Assembly: GCA_900465685.1 (NCBI GenBank)
Contig: UEGR01000007.1
Location: 1 to 64,000, forward strand
Reading direction: 5' to 3'
Length of the DNA: 64,000 bases
From: Hyphomicrobiales bacterium
GTDB lineage: Bacteria; Pseudomonadota; Alphaproteobacteria; Rhizobiales; Rhizobiaceae
Below are positions 6,923-16,119 of this stretch, in pieces. The position numbers were made by a program, and so were the translations under genes. Each line of letters opens with the position of its first letter. Within the stretch, counting starts at the first letter, position 1. A model generated the notes under the pieces. The model made no database searches. It was given only the letters and a program-made list of their open reading frames with translations, and was not told the DNA's origin.

Positions 6923-8743
6923 TTACATCCGGCCATCGGTGGTGAGACCGGCCGACCGGGCAATGGTGGCAGACGTGACATCGCCCACCAGTCTCGTCCC
7001 CTCCCGCTCGCGGCTTGCCTTGTCGAAGAAAATCATCGTCGGCGGGCCAGCCACTTTCAGCTTCGCCATCAGGTCGGCATTGCCATTGGTGAGATCGGAA
7101 ATATCAGCCTTGATGAGCTGATAGCCGTTCAGGCTTTTCTTCACATCGGCATCCGGCAACACGCGCTTTTCCACGGTGGAGCAACTCACGCACCAATCCG
7201 CCGTGAAATAGATCAGCGTCGGGCGCGAGCCTTCCACTGTCGCAAGCTTCTCCTGAAGGGAAGAAACCGTATCGACCGGCGCGAATCGCAGCTCGGCCAT
7301 ACTCTGGTTGTCGCCACGGTTAGCGAATACGGCCAGCGGTTGCAACGGATCTCTGCCGCCAGACGCAAGGCCGAGCATCAGGATGGTTGCATAGACGAAG
7401 GCTGCCGCGCCAATCGTGCGGGCGACAACGCTATGCCCCGGCACTTTGAGGAAGGCAAAACTTGCCACGCCGAACAGCAGAATGGCCCAGAGCGCCATAT
7501 CCACGCCCGAAGGCAAAAGCGGTGCAGCCATGAAGATCGCAGTTGCCAGAAAACCGAAGCCGAAAATCTGCTTCACGGTTTCCATCCATGCGCCTGCGCG
7601 CGGCATCGTGCCCGCGCCAAGGGTCGCGAAAGCGATCAGCGGCAAGCCCTTGCCGATACCAAGCGCGAAGAGTGCCCCCGCACCCAGCGCGACATTGGCC
7701 GTCTGTGCAATATAGAGAAGTGCACCCGCCAGCGGTGCGGTCACGCAAGGGCCGACAATCAGCACCGACGAGAAGCCGAGCACGGCGGCGGAGCGCTTGG
7801 AGCCTGTACGCTGGCCGGTCTGCGCGGAAACCGCGCTGACCCACCGGCTTGGAAGCTGGATCTGGAACAGGCCGAACATGGACACAGCCAGCAAGGTGAA
7901 CAGCGCCGCCAGAGCAAGTGCCGTCCATTTCGATTGCAGGACCATTTGCAGGTTCTGCCCCGACCAGCCAGCGATTGCCCCCACCAGCGCAAAGCCCAAA
8001 GCCAGACTGACCACATAGATGGAGGAGAGGACGAAGCCGCGTTTTGCCGTCAGCTTTTCACCTTCGCGCGCCAGCGTTCCGGCGACGATGGGATAGATCG
8101 GGAAAACGCAAGGCGTGAAGGCCAGCAGCACCCCGAACGCCAGAAAGGCCGCGATGACAAAGCCCGTGCCGCCCTCAGCCAGCAGGTTTTCGACCATGCC
8201 CTTCTCAGGCGCGAGCGCAAAAGCCTTGCTTTCATTGGCCGTGCTTGCAGCCATCCGGGGCGTCGCCGTCGTGAAAGCAGTGCCTTGCGCAAAAGATTGG
8301 GTTTGGGCCTTGGCCAGAGTGCCCATCTGGCTTGAAACGGCCAGCGTCACCGGGTCGACTGTTCGCGTTTCGGGCCGATAGCAGATACCGTCTTCCTGAC
8401 AGCCCTGATAGGTGATTTCCACCGGCGCGGTTTGCGCATTCAGGCTGGCACTGGCATGGCGATAATAGACTTCGAGCCTGCCGAAATTCGGGTCGTCCTT
8501 GGCAATGCCGGGCTGCGTATCGACATCGAGCGCATTGCCCTTGTCGTCCTTTGCGGCGATATGATCGCGATAGAGATAATAGCCTTCGGCAATGGTCCAG
8601 CCGAGCACAAGGCGTCCATCGGCATCCTTCGTCACGCCAAGACGAAAGGCTTCGTTCACCGGCAAGGGGCCAGCGGCAAAGGCTGACGAGAACGCCGTGA
8701 AGATCAGGAGAGCGAAACTCACAAGGCTCGCAGAAAGACGCAT
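6923..8743 (-). CDS. dsbD: Thiol:disulfide interchange protein DsbD
   Basis: The 606-residue protein has the three DsbD modules: a signal peptide and N-terminal periplasmic domain with the Cys pair in YQGCQEDGICY; a membrane domain of about eight helices with Cys in FTPCVFPIYP and VGPCVTAP; and a C-terminal thioredoxin domain with ADWCVSC. It moves electrons from cytoplasmic thioredoxin to periplasmic partners. It heads the operon with the L,D-transpeptidase and DsbA-like genes. The divergent two-component genes and the CTTAAG direct repeat between them suggest regulation by that system. Confidence 0.95.
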   Translation of the reverse strand: MRLSASLVSFALLIFTAFSSAFAAGPLPVNEAFRLGVTKDADGRLVLGWTIAEGYYLYRDHIAAKDDKGNALDVDTQPGIAKDDPNFGRLEVYYRHASASLNAQTAPVEITYQGCQEDGICYRPETRTVDPVTLAVSSQMGTLAKAQTQSFAQGTAFTTATPRMAASTANESKAFALAPEKGMVENLLAEGGTGFVIAAFLAFGVLLAFTPCVFPIYPIVAGTLAREGEKLTAKRGFVLSSIYVVSLALGFALVGAIAGWSGQNLQMVLQSKWTALALAALFTLLAVSMFGLFQIQLPSRWVSAVSAQTGQRTGSKRSAAVLGFSSVLIVGPCVTAPLAGALLYIAQTANVALGAGALFALGIGKGLPLIAFATLGAGTMPRAGAWMETVKQIFGFGFLATAIFMAAPLLPSGVDMALWAILLFGVASFAFLKVPGHSVVARTIGAAAFVYATILMLGLASGGRDPLQPLAVFANRGDNQSMAELRFAPVDTVSSLQEKLATVEGSRPTLIYFTADWCVSCSTVEKRVLPDADVKKSLNGYQLIKADISDLTNGNADLMAKLKVAGPPTMIFFDKASREREGTRLVGDVTSATIARSAGLTTDGRM

Positions 8744-8807
8744 TCCGGTTTTCCGAACTGATTCGTAGGAAATTGATTATGTTGCAAAAGGCGAATGCCG
8801 CCGCCAC

Positions 8808-8824
8808 CTTAAGGCAGCCTTAAG
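8808..8824. promoter_or_regulatory. CTTAAG-N5-CTTAAG direct repeat, probable response regulator box
   Basis: An exact direct repeat CTTAAG GCAGC CTTAAG lies in the 141-bp gap between dsbD and the divergent response regulator gene. OmpR-family regulators of the PmrA/QseB/BqsR type bind CTTAAG-like half sites spaced one helical turn apart. This is the natural site for the adjacent regulator to control itself and dsbD; that assignment is inferred. Confidence 0.65.
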
Positions 8825-8884
8825 CTGGGACAGCGACAAGCCGGGCCGATTTAAAACGACAACAAGGCAAAAACAGGAAGATCG

Positions 8885-9550
8885 ATGCGCATTCTGGTGG
8901 TTGAAGACGATGCAATCCTGCTCGACGGGTTGTCCGTTGGTTTGGGCATTGCCGGTTTCACCGTGGATGCGGTCTCGACCTGCGGCGATGCCGAAGCAGC
9001 CCTTGCAGCGCAAAATTACAATGCCGTTGTGCTCGATCTCATGCTGCCGGACGGGTCCGGCCTGGACATTCTGAAGACCATGCGGCGCGGACGCGACGAC
9101 ACGCCGGTGCTGCTTCTGACCGCTCGCGATCAGGTGCCCGAACGTATCGCGGGGCTGGACGCCGGCGCCGACGACTATGTCGGCAAACCGTTCGACCTGC
9201 ATGAACTGGCCGCCCGGGTGCGCGCTGTAGCGCGACGCGGGACTGGTCGCGCAAACGCCATGCTGGAATGGCGCGGTGTCGAGCTTGATCCGGCGGAAAT
9301 GTCGGCGCGCTTCAAGGGCGAGCCGCTGCGGCTGACGCGGCGTGAATTCTCGATCCTGCGCGCGCTGATGGAGCGCCCCAATGCGACGCTTTCCAAATCA
9401 TCGCTGGAAGAAGCGCTTTATGGCTGGCAGGAAGAAGTGGAAAGCAATGCGGTGGAGGTGCATGTCCACCACCTGCGTTCCAAGCTTGGCTCCGATTTCA
9501 TCGAGACGGTGCGCGGTGTCGGCTATCGTCTGGCGGGGGCCTGCGCATGA
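8885..9550 (+). CDS. OmpR-family response regulator (QseB/PmrA-like)
   Basis: The 221-residue protein has a receiver domain with Asp8, Asp9, phospho-acceptor Asp51 (VVLDLMLPDG) and Lys101 (VGKPF). It is followed by an OmpR winged helix ending in VEVHVHHLRSKLG and TVRGVGYRL. It overlaps the histidine kinase gene by four bases. The exact CTTAAG-N5-CTTAAG box upstream is of the kind read by this subfamily. The signal is unknown; the divergent dsbD operon suggests envelope or thiol-redox stress. Confidence 0.93.
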   Translation: MRILVVEDDAILLDGLSVGLGIAGFTVDAVSTCGDAEAALAAQNYNAVVLDLMLPDGSGLDILKTMRRGRDDTPVLLLTARDQVPERIAGLDAGADDYVGKPFDLHELAARVRAVARRGTGRANAMLEWRGVELDPAEMSARFKGEPLRLTRREFSILRALMERPNATLSKSSLEEALYGWQEEVESNAVEVHVHHLRSKLGSDFIETVRGVGYRLAGACA

Positions 9551-10899
9551 GTTCGATCCGTGGCCGTCTGACCGGCATTCTGATTGGTGTAACCTGCATC
9601 GTCTGGCTGGTTGCCGTGGTCTGGATTCACACCACCACCCAGGCCCAACTGGAAAAGGTTCTGGATGCGCGTCTGATGGAAGCCGCACGCATGGTCAATT
9701 CGCTTTTGAGCGATCACCGCGTGGAAGTCGGCCCTGATGGCGATGGCGGCCAGCTTTCACTCAAGCCCATGCCGGAATTTTCCGACTATGACCGGCAGCT
9801 TTTCTGCCAGATCTGGGCGCTGGACGGCAAGCTGGTCGGGCGTTCGGAAAGCGCGCCGGTTACACGGCTTACGAGCGTTGCGAACGGTTTTTCCAACACG
9901 GTTGTCGCTGGCGAGCGCTGGCGGGTGTTTGCGGTTGAAAACACGCAGCTTGGTCTGCGCGTGATGGTCGGCGACAGTCTCTATGTCCGCGAAAGACTGG
10001 TCCGCAATGTGGTGACGGGGCTGGTCGTGCCTGCCCTTCTGGTGCTGCCGCTGCTGGCAGGCATGATCTGGCTTTGCGTGCGGCGCGGGCTCAACCCGTT
10101 GAGCAGCCTTGCCTCCGTTCTGTCGAAGCGACAGGCGCAGGATTTGCGCCCGCTGCCGGAAGAGAATCTGCCCAAGGAAATCGCCCCTGCGGTAACCGCG
10201 TTGAACGGGCTGTTCCACCGCGTCGAGGAAGCGCGCGAGCGCGAACGCAACTTCGCGATTTTCGCCGCCCATGAGCTGAAGACGCCGCTCGCCGGTCTGA
10301 AGACACAGGCGCAGATCGCCGAGAGCGCAAAGGACGAAGCCGTGCGCGCCAATGCGGTGCGCCAGATCGCAGCCGGTGTGGACCGCACCAGCAGGCTGGT
10401 CGGTCAGTTGCTCGATCTTGCAGCGCTTGAAACGTCCGACGAAACCGAAACACCGATGCCGGAACCGGCCTGCAAGCTTCTGCACACCATCGCCACCGAT
10501 ATGCGTATGCTCGGCGCACAACGCGGCGTCGCCATCGAATTGCTGGAAGGCATGCCACTCGTGCAGATGCCCTTCCCGCATCTCTTCACGCTGGCGGCGC
10601 GTAACCTGATCGAAAACGCAGTACTGCATTCACCACCGGATGGTTTTGTGCGCTGCGGCTTTACCGTCGCGGACAGCCGCCTCACCCTCACCGTTGAAGA
10701 CAGCGGCCCCGGCATTCCCGATATCGAAATGCCGCATGTCACCGAGCGCTTTTTCCGCGGCAAGCACCGGCAGGACAATGGCAGCGGCCTCGGCCTTGCC
10801 ATTGTGCAAATGGCGGTCACGCGGATGGAAGGCACATTCGATCTGGTGAACCGTCCCGATGGTGGTCTTCGCGCCACGCTGACGGTGCCAATCGCCTAA
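9547..10899 (+). CDS. Sensor histidine kinase partner of the QseB/PmrA-like regulator
   Basis: The 450-residue protein has transmembrane helices at about 10-28 and 155-177 enclosing a periplasmic sensor of about 125 residues. A HAMP-like linker follows, then the H-box with His242 (FAAHELKTPL), and a HATPase_c domain with NLIENAVLHS, DSGPGIP and GSGLGLAI. This is the QseC/PmrB layout. It is translationally coupled to the regulator. There is a Cys in the periplasmic part (LFCQIW), which could sense redox state, but one Cys is not proof. Confidence 0.92.
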   Translation: MSSIRGRLTGILIGVTCIVWLVAVVWIHTTTQAQLEKVLDARLMEAARMVNSLLSDHRVEVGPDGDGGQLSLKPMPEFSDYDRQLFCQIWALDGKLVGRSESAPVTRLTSVANGFSNTVVAGERWRVFAVENTQLGLRVMVGDSLYVRERLVRNVVTGLVVPALLVLPLLAGMIWLCVRRGLNPLSSLASVLSKRQAQDLRPLPEENLPKEIAPAVTALNGLFHRVEEARERERNFAIFAAHELKTPLAGLKTQAQIAESAKDEAVRANAVRQIAAGVDRTSRLVGQLLDLAALETSDETETPMPEPACKLLHTIATDMRMLGAQRGVAIELLEGMPLVQMPFPHLFTLAARNLIENAVLHSPPDGFVRCGFTVADSRLTLTVEDSGPGIPDIEMPHVTERFFRGKHRQDNGSGLGLAIVQMAVTRMEGTFDLVNRPDGGLRATLTVPIA

Positions 10900-10934
10900 C
10901 GTCTGAGATCGGTTCCCTCCCTAGAAAATCGTCG

Positions 10935-10948
10935 TTGATTAGGATCAA
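10935..10948. promoter_or_regulatory. FNR/FixK box upstream of ccoN
   Basis: TTGATTAGGATCAA is a perfect TTGAT-N4-ATCAA palindrome, 90 bp before the ccoN start. FixK/FnrN proteins activate cbb3 oxidase operons from such sites under low oxygen in Rhizobiales. Confidence 0.9.
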
Positions 10949-11037
10949 TGACAGCACGCCACTGAGCGCCGATAGAAATCCTGTCGCTACAACTGCCCCT
11001 GACGGGCGGTCTTCGTTACGCGCTGCGAGGGGATTTC

Positions 11038-12666
11038 ATGAACTACGCCGCTGGAACAGTCCTATCCGGTCTGGGAGCGCTTTTTGCCGTTCTCCTGGCC
11101 GGATTTTCCCATGACGAGCTGTTCAGAACCCATATGTGGATTCTGTTCGTCGTGCTCGCCATTTTCACCATTCTTCTGTTGCGCAACGCCGATTACGGTC
11201 TGACGCCGAAAAAGACGGATCAGTCCGTCTATATGGACGGTCCGATCCGCTACGGCCTGATTGCCACGGTGTTCTGGGGCGTTGTCGGCTTCCTCGTCGG
11301 CGTTGTTATCGCCGCGCAGCTCGCATTTCCGGATCTCAATCTGGAACCATGGCTGAACTTCGGCCGCGTGCGCCCGCTGCACACTTCCGCCGTCATCTTC
11401 GCCTTCTGCGGCACCGCGCTTATCACCACATCCTTCTATGTGGTGCAGCGCACCTGCCGCGCCCGCCTGTTCGGCGGCGATCTGGCCTGGTTCGTGTTCT
11501 GGGGCTACCAGCTTTTCATCGTCATGGCCGCCACCGGCTATCTGCTCGGCATCACGCAGAGCCGCGAATATGCCGAACCGGAATGGTATGTCGACATCTG
11601 GCTGACCATCGTCTGGGTCGCCTATCTGGTCGTATTCCTCGGCACCGTGCTGAAGCGCAAGGAGCCGCATATCTATGTGGCCAACTGGTTCTTCCTCGGC
11701 TTCATCATCACCATCGCCATGCTGCATATCGTGAATAACCTTGCCGTGCCGGTCTCCTTCCTTGGCACCAAGAGCTATTCCGCCTTCTCGGGTGTTCAGG
11801 ATGCGCTGACGCAATGGTGGTACGGCCACAATGCCGTCGGCTTCTTCCTCACCACCTCGTTCCTCGGCATGATGTATTACTTCGTGCCGAAGCAGGCGAA
11901 CCGACCGGTCTATTCCTACCGCCTGTCGATCATCCACTTCTGGTCGCTGATCTTCCTCTATATCTGGGCCGGTCCGCACCACCTGCACTATACCGCACTG
12001 CCCGACTGGGCGCAGACGCTGGGCATGGTGTTCTCGATCATGCTGTGGATGCCGTCCTGGGGCGGTATGATCAACGGCCTGATGACGCTGTCGGGTGCAT
12101 GGGACAAGATCCGCACCGATCCGATCATCCGCATGATGGTGGCTGCCATCGCCTTCTACGGCATGGCGACCTTCGAAGGCCCGCTGATGTCGATCAAGGC
12201 GGTCAATTCTCTGTCGCACTATACCGACTGGACCATCGGTCACGTTCATTCCGGCGCGCTTGGCTGGAACGGCATGATCACCTTCGGCGCGATCTATTAT
12301 CTGGCTCCGAAGCTGTGGAACCGCGAACGCCTCTACTCGGTGCGCATGGTCAACTGGCACTTCTGGCTCGCCATTCTCGGCATCGTGCTCTACGCCGCCG
12401 CCATGTGGGTTGCGGGTATCCAGCAGGGCCTGATGTGGCGCGAATACGACGATCAGGGTTTCCTCGTCTATTCCTTCGCAGAAACGGTCGCCGCGATGTT
12501 CCCTTACTACGTCATCCGCGTGACCGGCGGCCTGCTCTACCTCACGGGCGGTCTCGTCATGGCCTGGAACGTCTATCAGACCATTCGCGGAAACCTGCGC
12601 GATGAAGCGCCGATTGCCGGCGCAACCCCGGCCAAGCCGGCATCAGCGATGCAGCCTGCGGAATAA
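11038..12666 (+). CDS. ccoN: cbb3-type cytochrome c oxidase subunit I (CcoN)
   Basis: 542 residues with about 12-14 membrane helices. Visible heme and CuB ligands include His in [10 protein letters not shown], the [11 protein letters not shown] segment, the GPHHLHY pair, and the GHVHSG region. This is the catalytic subunit with hemes b and b3 plus CuB that reduces O2 at low concentration. It leads the ccoNOQP operon behind a perfect FNR/FixK box. The ATG follows a GAGGGG site. Confidence 0.97.
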   Translation: MNYAAGTVLSGLGALFAVLLAGFSHDELFRTHMWILFVVLAIFTILLLRNADYGLTPKKTDQSVYMDGPIRYGLIATVFWGVVGFLVGVVIAAQLAFPDLNLEPWLNFGRVRPLHTSAVIFAFCGTALITTSFYVVQRTCRARLFGGDLAWFVFWGYQLFIVMAATGYLLGITQSREYAEPEWYVDIWLTIVWVAYLVVFLGTVLKRKEPHIYVANWFFLGFIITIAMLHIVNNLAVPVSFLGTKSYSAFSGVQDALTQWWYGHNAVGFFLTTSFLGMMYYFVPKQANRPVYSYRLSIIHFWSLIFLYIWAGPHHLHYTALPDWAQTLGMVFSIMLWMPSWGGMINGLMTLSGAWDKIRTDPIIRMMVAAIAFYGMATFEGPLMSIKAVNSLSHYTDWTIGHVHSGALGWNGMITFGAIYYLAPKLWNRERLYSVRMVNWHFWLAILGIVLYAAAMWVAGIQQGLMWREYDDQGFLVYSFAETVAAMFPYYVIRVTGGLLYLTGGLVMAWNVYQTIRGNLRDEAPIAGATPAKPASAMQPAE

Positions 12667-12679
12667 GGATCGAACACAC

Positions 12680-13411
12680 ATGTCCTTTCTGAAAAAACAC
12701 GCCGTAATTGAAAAGAACGCAACGCTGCTGCTGGTTGGATCGCTGACCGTGGTGCTGATTGGCGGCATCGTGGAAATCGCGCCGCTGTTCTATCTCGAAA
12801 ACACCATCGAGAAGGTGGAGGGGATGCGTCCCTATTCACCGCTCGAGCTTGCGGGGCGCAATATCTATGTGCGCGAGGGCTGCTATCTGTGCCACAGCCA
12901 GATGATCCGCCCTTTCCGCGACGAGGTGGAACGCTACGGGCATTACAGCCTTGCAGCGGAATCCATGTATGATCATTCGTTCCAGTGGGGCTCCAAGCGC
13001 ACGGGGCCGGACCTCGCCCGCGTCGGTGGCCGCTATTCCAACGAATGGCATGTCCAACACCTGATCCGCCCGCGCGATGTGGTGCCGGAATCGGTCATGC
13101 CGAGCTACGGCTTCCTGAAGGACACGCCGCTGAGCGCCAGTAACATTGCTGCCGATCTGAAGGCCAATGTCGCGGTGGGCGTGCCCTATACGCAGGACAT
13201 GATCGACAATGCGCTGGCCGACCTGAAGGCGCAGGCCGATCCCGAGGCCGACACATCCGGCGTCGAGGGGCGTTATCCCAAGGCCAAGCTCGGCGATTTC
13301 GACGGCAATCCGGCTGCGGTGACGGAGATGGATGCGCTGGTCGCCTATCTCCAGATGCTCGGCACGCTGGTCGATTTCTCGACCTACGATCAATCCCCCA
13401 AAGCGCGATAG
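12680..13411 (+). CDS. ccoO: cbb3-type oxidase monoheme cytochrome c subunit (CcoO)
   Basis: The 243-residue subunit starts MSFLKKHAV, has one N-terminal membrane anchor (about 15-37) and a single CYLCH heme c site. A distal Met (ESVMPSY) is the expected axial ligand. It passes electrons from CcoP to CcoN. The ATG lies 13 bases past the ccoN stop; an earlier in-frame start overlapping ccoN is less likely because family members start at MSFL/MS. Confidence 0.96.
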   Translation: MSFLKKHAVIEKNATLLLVGSLTVVLIGGIVEIAPLFYLENTIEKVEGMRPYSPLELAGRNIYVREGCYLCHSQMIRPFRDEVERYGHYSLAAESMYDHSFQWGSKRTGPDLARVGGRYSNEWHVQHLIRPRDVVPESVMPSYGFLKDTPLSASNIAADLKANVAVGVPYTQDMIDNALADLKAQADPEADTSGVEGRYPKAKLGDFDGNPAAVTEMDALVAYLQMLGTLVDFSTYDQSPKAR

Positions 13412-13420
13412 GAGCTTCCC

Positions 13421-13579
13421 ATGGATTACAACGCCATGCGCCACTTCGCCGACAGCTGGGGCCTGCTCGGCATGACGGTCTTCTTCGTTATCACCGTCTT
13501 CTATGTCTTCCGTCCCGGCAGCAAGAAGATCGCCGACGAGGTGAAAGCCATTCCGTTCAAGGATGACGCAAATGACTGA
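13421..13579 (+). CDS. ccoQ: cbb3-type oxidase small subunit CcoQ
   Basis: A short 52-residue gene, MDYNAMRHFADSWG..., with one membrane helix (about 15-30) and a charged tail that includes RPGSKK. This matches CcoQ/FixQ in size, topology and position between ccoO and ccoP. GGAG lies five bases before the ATG. CcoQ stabilises the interaction of CcoP with the CcoNO core. Its end overlaps the ccoP start. Confidence 0.93.
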   Translation: MDYNAMRHFADSWGLLGMTVFFVITVFYVFRPGSKKIADEVKAIPFKDDAND

Positions 13580-14435
13580 TAAGCATATCGACGACGTCAG
13601 CGGTGTTTCCACCACCGGCCATGAATGGGACGGCATCCGCGAACTCGACAATCCGATGCCGCGCTGGTGGCTGTGGACCTTCTACGCCACCATCCTGTTT
13701 GCCATCGGCTACACCATCGCCTATCCGGCATGGCCACTGATTTCCAGCTCGACTGCCGGGCTGACCCAATGGTCGAGCCGCGGCGCATTGCAGGAAGACA
13801 TGCGCCAGGTGGCGGCGGAAAAGCAGGGCATCCTCGACCAGATCAAGGCCAAGGATGTGCATGAGATTCTGGCCGATGAAAACCTGCGCCAGTTCGCCAT
13901 TGCGGGCGGCGCGGCTGCCTTCCGCGTCAACTGCGTGCAGTGCCATGGCTCCGGCGCGCAGGGCGCACCCGGCTATCCGAACCTCAACGACGATGACTGG
14001 CTGTGGGGCGGTTCCATCGACGAAATCCTGACGACCATCCGTCACGGCGTTCGTTCCAAGGACGACGCGGACACGCGCGCTTCCGAGATGCCCGCTTACG
14101 CCGACATTCTGGAACCGCAGCAAATCCGCGATGTGGCGGCCTATGTGGTCAGCCTGACCGGCACACCGCACGATCCGTCGATGGTTCCCGCAGGCCAGAA
14201 GGTCTTCTCGGAAAACTGCGCTGTCTGCCACGGCGCCGACGCCAAGGGCAGCCGCGAATTCGGTGCGCCGAACCTGACCGATGCGATCTGGTTCTACGGT
14301 TCCGGCGAAGACGCAATCATCCGTCAGGTGTCGCATCCCAAGCACGGCGTGATGCCCGCATGGGAACCGCGCCTCGGCGACACAACCGTCAAGCAGCTGG
14401 CGATATTCGTCCATTCGCTGGGCGGGGGAGAATGA
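13572..14435 (+). CDS. ccoP: cbb3-type oxidase diheme cytochrome c subunit (CcoP)
   Basis: The 287-residue protein has an N-terminal membrane helix (about 35-57) and two CxxCH sites, CVQCH and CAVCH, for two c-type hemes. It accepts electrons from soluble cytochromes or the bc1 complex. ATG 13572 is chosen over 13563 because AAGGA is about nine bases before it but almost touches the earlier ATG. It overlaps the ccoQ end, so the two are coupled. Confidence 0.95.
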   Translation: MTDKHIDDVSGVSTTGHEWDGIRELDNPMPRWWLWTFYATILFAIGYTIAYPAWPLISSSTAGLTQWSSRGALQEDMRQVAAEKQGILDQIKAKDVHEILADENLRQFAIAGGAAAFRVNCVQCHGSGAQGAPGYPNLNDDDWLWGGSIDEILTTIRHGVRSKDDADTRASEMPAYADILEPQQIRDVAAYVVSLTGTPHDPSMVPAGQKVFSENCAVCHGADAKGSREFGAPNLTDAIWFYGSGEDAIIRQVSHPKHGVMPAWEPRLGDTTVKQLAIFVHSLGGGE

Positions 14436-14436
14436 A

Positions 14437-14556
14437 GAGAGGGGAGTAAGGCAGTAGGGGAATAGGGGGGTATGTTTTGGTTGTGAAGGCCCGCAGCGTC
14501 GCTCCCGTTTTTTCATACTCCCTTACTCCCCTATTCCCCTACTCCCTTCTCCTCCC
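14437..14556. repeat. Polypurine/polypyrimidine inverted-repeat element, copy 2
   Basis: It sits between ccoP and ccoG. The left arm is GGGGAGTAAGGCAGTAGGGG plus AATAGGGG and the right arm is CTCCCTTACTCCCCTATTCC plus CCTACTCCC, flanking a centre with TATGTTTTGGTTG. It is the inverse of the copy at positions 1-92. As RNA the arms would form a long hairpin that could act on the ccoNOQP/ccoGHIS transcript. Confidence 0.75.
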
Positions 14557-14568
14557 TAGGAGCATAAA

Positions 14569-16119
14569 ATGTCAGAGCAAGTCGAACGTATCGACGTTCA
14601 GGCAGTGAATTCCCCCAAGACGCGGCAGTCGCTTTATGCGGCGCGGGTCAAGATTTTTCCGAAGCGCGTTCAGGGTGAGTTCCGGCGCTTCAAATGGCTC
14701 GTCATGCTCATCACGCTGGGCATCTACTATCTGACGCCATGGCTGCGCTGGGATCGCGGGCCTTATGCGCCAGATCAGGCCGTGCTGATCGACCTCGCCA
14801 ACCGCCGCTTCTATTTCTTCTTCATCGAAATCTGGCCGCAGGAATTCTATTACGTCGCGGGCCTGCTCATCATGGCGGGCCTCGGCCTTTTTCTGGTCAC
14901 CTCCGTCGCGGGCCGCGCATGGTGCGGCTATACCTGCCCGCAGACTGTCTGGGTCGATCTCTATCTCGTGGTGGAACGCGCCATCGAAGGCGACCGCAAC
15001 GCCCGCATGAAGCTCGACAAGGGGCCATGGACCTTCGACAAGATCTGGAAGCGGGTGACGAAACATTCGGTCTGGCTTCTGATCGGCGTTCTGACCGGCG
15101 GCGCGTGGATTTTCTACTTCGCCGATGCGCCAAGCCTCCTTTTCGATTTCGTGAGCGGACAGGCAGCACCCGTCGCCTATTTCACCGTCGCTATTCTCAC
15201 CGCCACCACCTATACGCTGGGCGGGCTGATGCGCGAGCAGGTCTGCACCTATATGTGCCCGTGGCCGCGCATCCAGGCCGCGATGCTCGACGAGAATTCG
15301 CTGACCGTGACCTATAATGACTGGCGCGGCGAACCGCGTTCGCGCCATGCCAAGAAGGCTATCGCCACCGGCGAATCCGTCGGTGATTGCGTGGATTGCA
15401 ATGCCTGTGTGGCCGCCTGCCCGATGGGTATCGACATTCGCGACGGCCAGCAGCTGGAATGCATCACCTGCGCGCTGTGTATCGATGCGTGCAATTCGGT
15501 GATGGACAAGATCGGCAAGGCGCGCGGTCTCATCTCCTATGCGACGCTGGCCGACTACGACGCCAATATGGCGCTTGCCACCAACAACGGAATGATGCCC
15601 ATCACCCCTGCCCGGGTTTACGCTGCGCCCAATGTGCTTTCCGACAAGGTGCAGAACCTGTCATGGGGCAAAGTGCTGCGTCCGCGCAGCCTGTTCTATT
15701 TCATCGTCTGGGCGCTGATCGGCCTCACGCTGGTCATTTCGCTGTCGATGCGCCAGCGCATCGGCATCAATGTCCTGCACGACCGCAACCCGCAATATGT
15801 GCTTCTGTCGGACGGTTCGATCCGCAACGGTTATACGGTCAAGCTTCTCAACATGATCCCGACGCCGCGCACCTTCCGCTTGTCCATCGAAGGACTGCCC
15901 GGCGCGACTCTGACAGTGCAGGACGAGACGGCAGACGCAGACGGCAATTATGCCGTGCCCGTCGAACCCGACCGGCTGAAGACATTGCGTGTCTTTGTGA
16001 CCTTGCCGCACAGCGCCATCTCGGATCACCGCAAGGATTACGAAATCGAAGTGCGCGACGCGGACGGCGCTGAACACGCCCGCTACAAGGCAACCTTCAT
16101 GGCTCCGGAGGGACGATAA
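14569..16119 (+). CDS. ccoG: CcoG/FixG cbb3 oxidase assembly ferredoxin-like protein
   Basis: 516 residues, with membrane helices at about 45-62, 85-107, 165-185, 200-215 and 375-395. Two 4Fe-4S ferredoxin motifs (CVDCNACVAACP and CITCALCIDACN) and CxxxCP clusters in GYTCPQ/YMCPW are visible. The C-terminal Ig-like domain is exposed to the periplasm. CcoG is a cupric reductase for copper delivery to CuB. A TAGGAG site precedes the ATG. It starts the ccoGHIS operon, separated from ccoP only by the repeat element. Confidence 0.95.
   Translation: MSEQVERIDVQAVNSPKTRQSLYAARVKIFPKRVQGEFRRFKWLVMLITLGIYYLTPWLRWDRGPYAPDQAVLIDLANRRFYFFFIEIWPQEFYYVAGLLIMAGLGLFLVTSVAGRAWCGYTCPQTVWVDLYLVVERAIEGDRNARMKLDKGPWTFDKIWKRVTKHSVWLLIGVLTGGAWIFYFADAPSLLFDFVSGQAAPVAYFTVAILTATTYTLGGLMREQVCTYMCPWPRIQAAMLDENSLTVTYNDWRGEPRSRHAKKAIATGESVGDCVDCNACVAACPMGIDIRDGQQLECITCALCIDACNSVMDKIGKARGLISYATLADYDANMALATNNGMMPITPARVYAAPNVLSDKVQNLSWGKVLRPRSLFYFIVWALIGLTLVISLSMRQRIGINVLHDRNPQYVLLSDGSIRNGYTVKLLNMIPTPRTFRLSIEGLPGATLTVQDETADADGNYAVPVEPDRLKTLRVFVTLPHSAISDHRKDYEIEVRDADGAEHARYKATFMAPEGR

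Noticed and set aside
6110..8335. A 741-codon plus-strand open frame across dsbD and the L,D-transpeptidase
   Set aside because: It is antisense to two genes with clear motifs, is rich in His/Arg as expected from the complement of high-GC codons, and has no recognisable domain.
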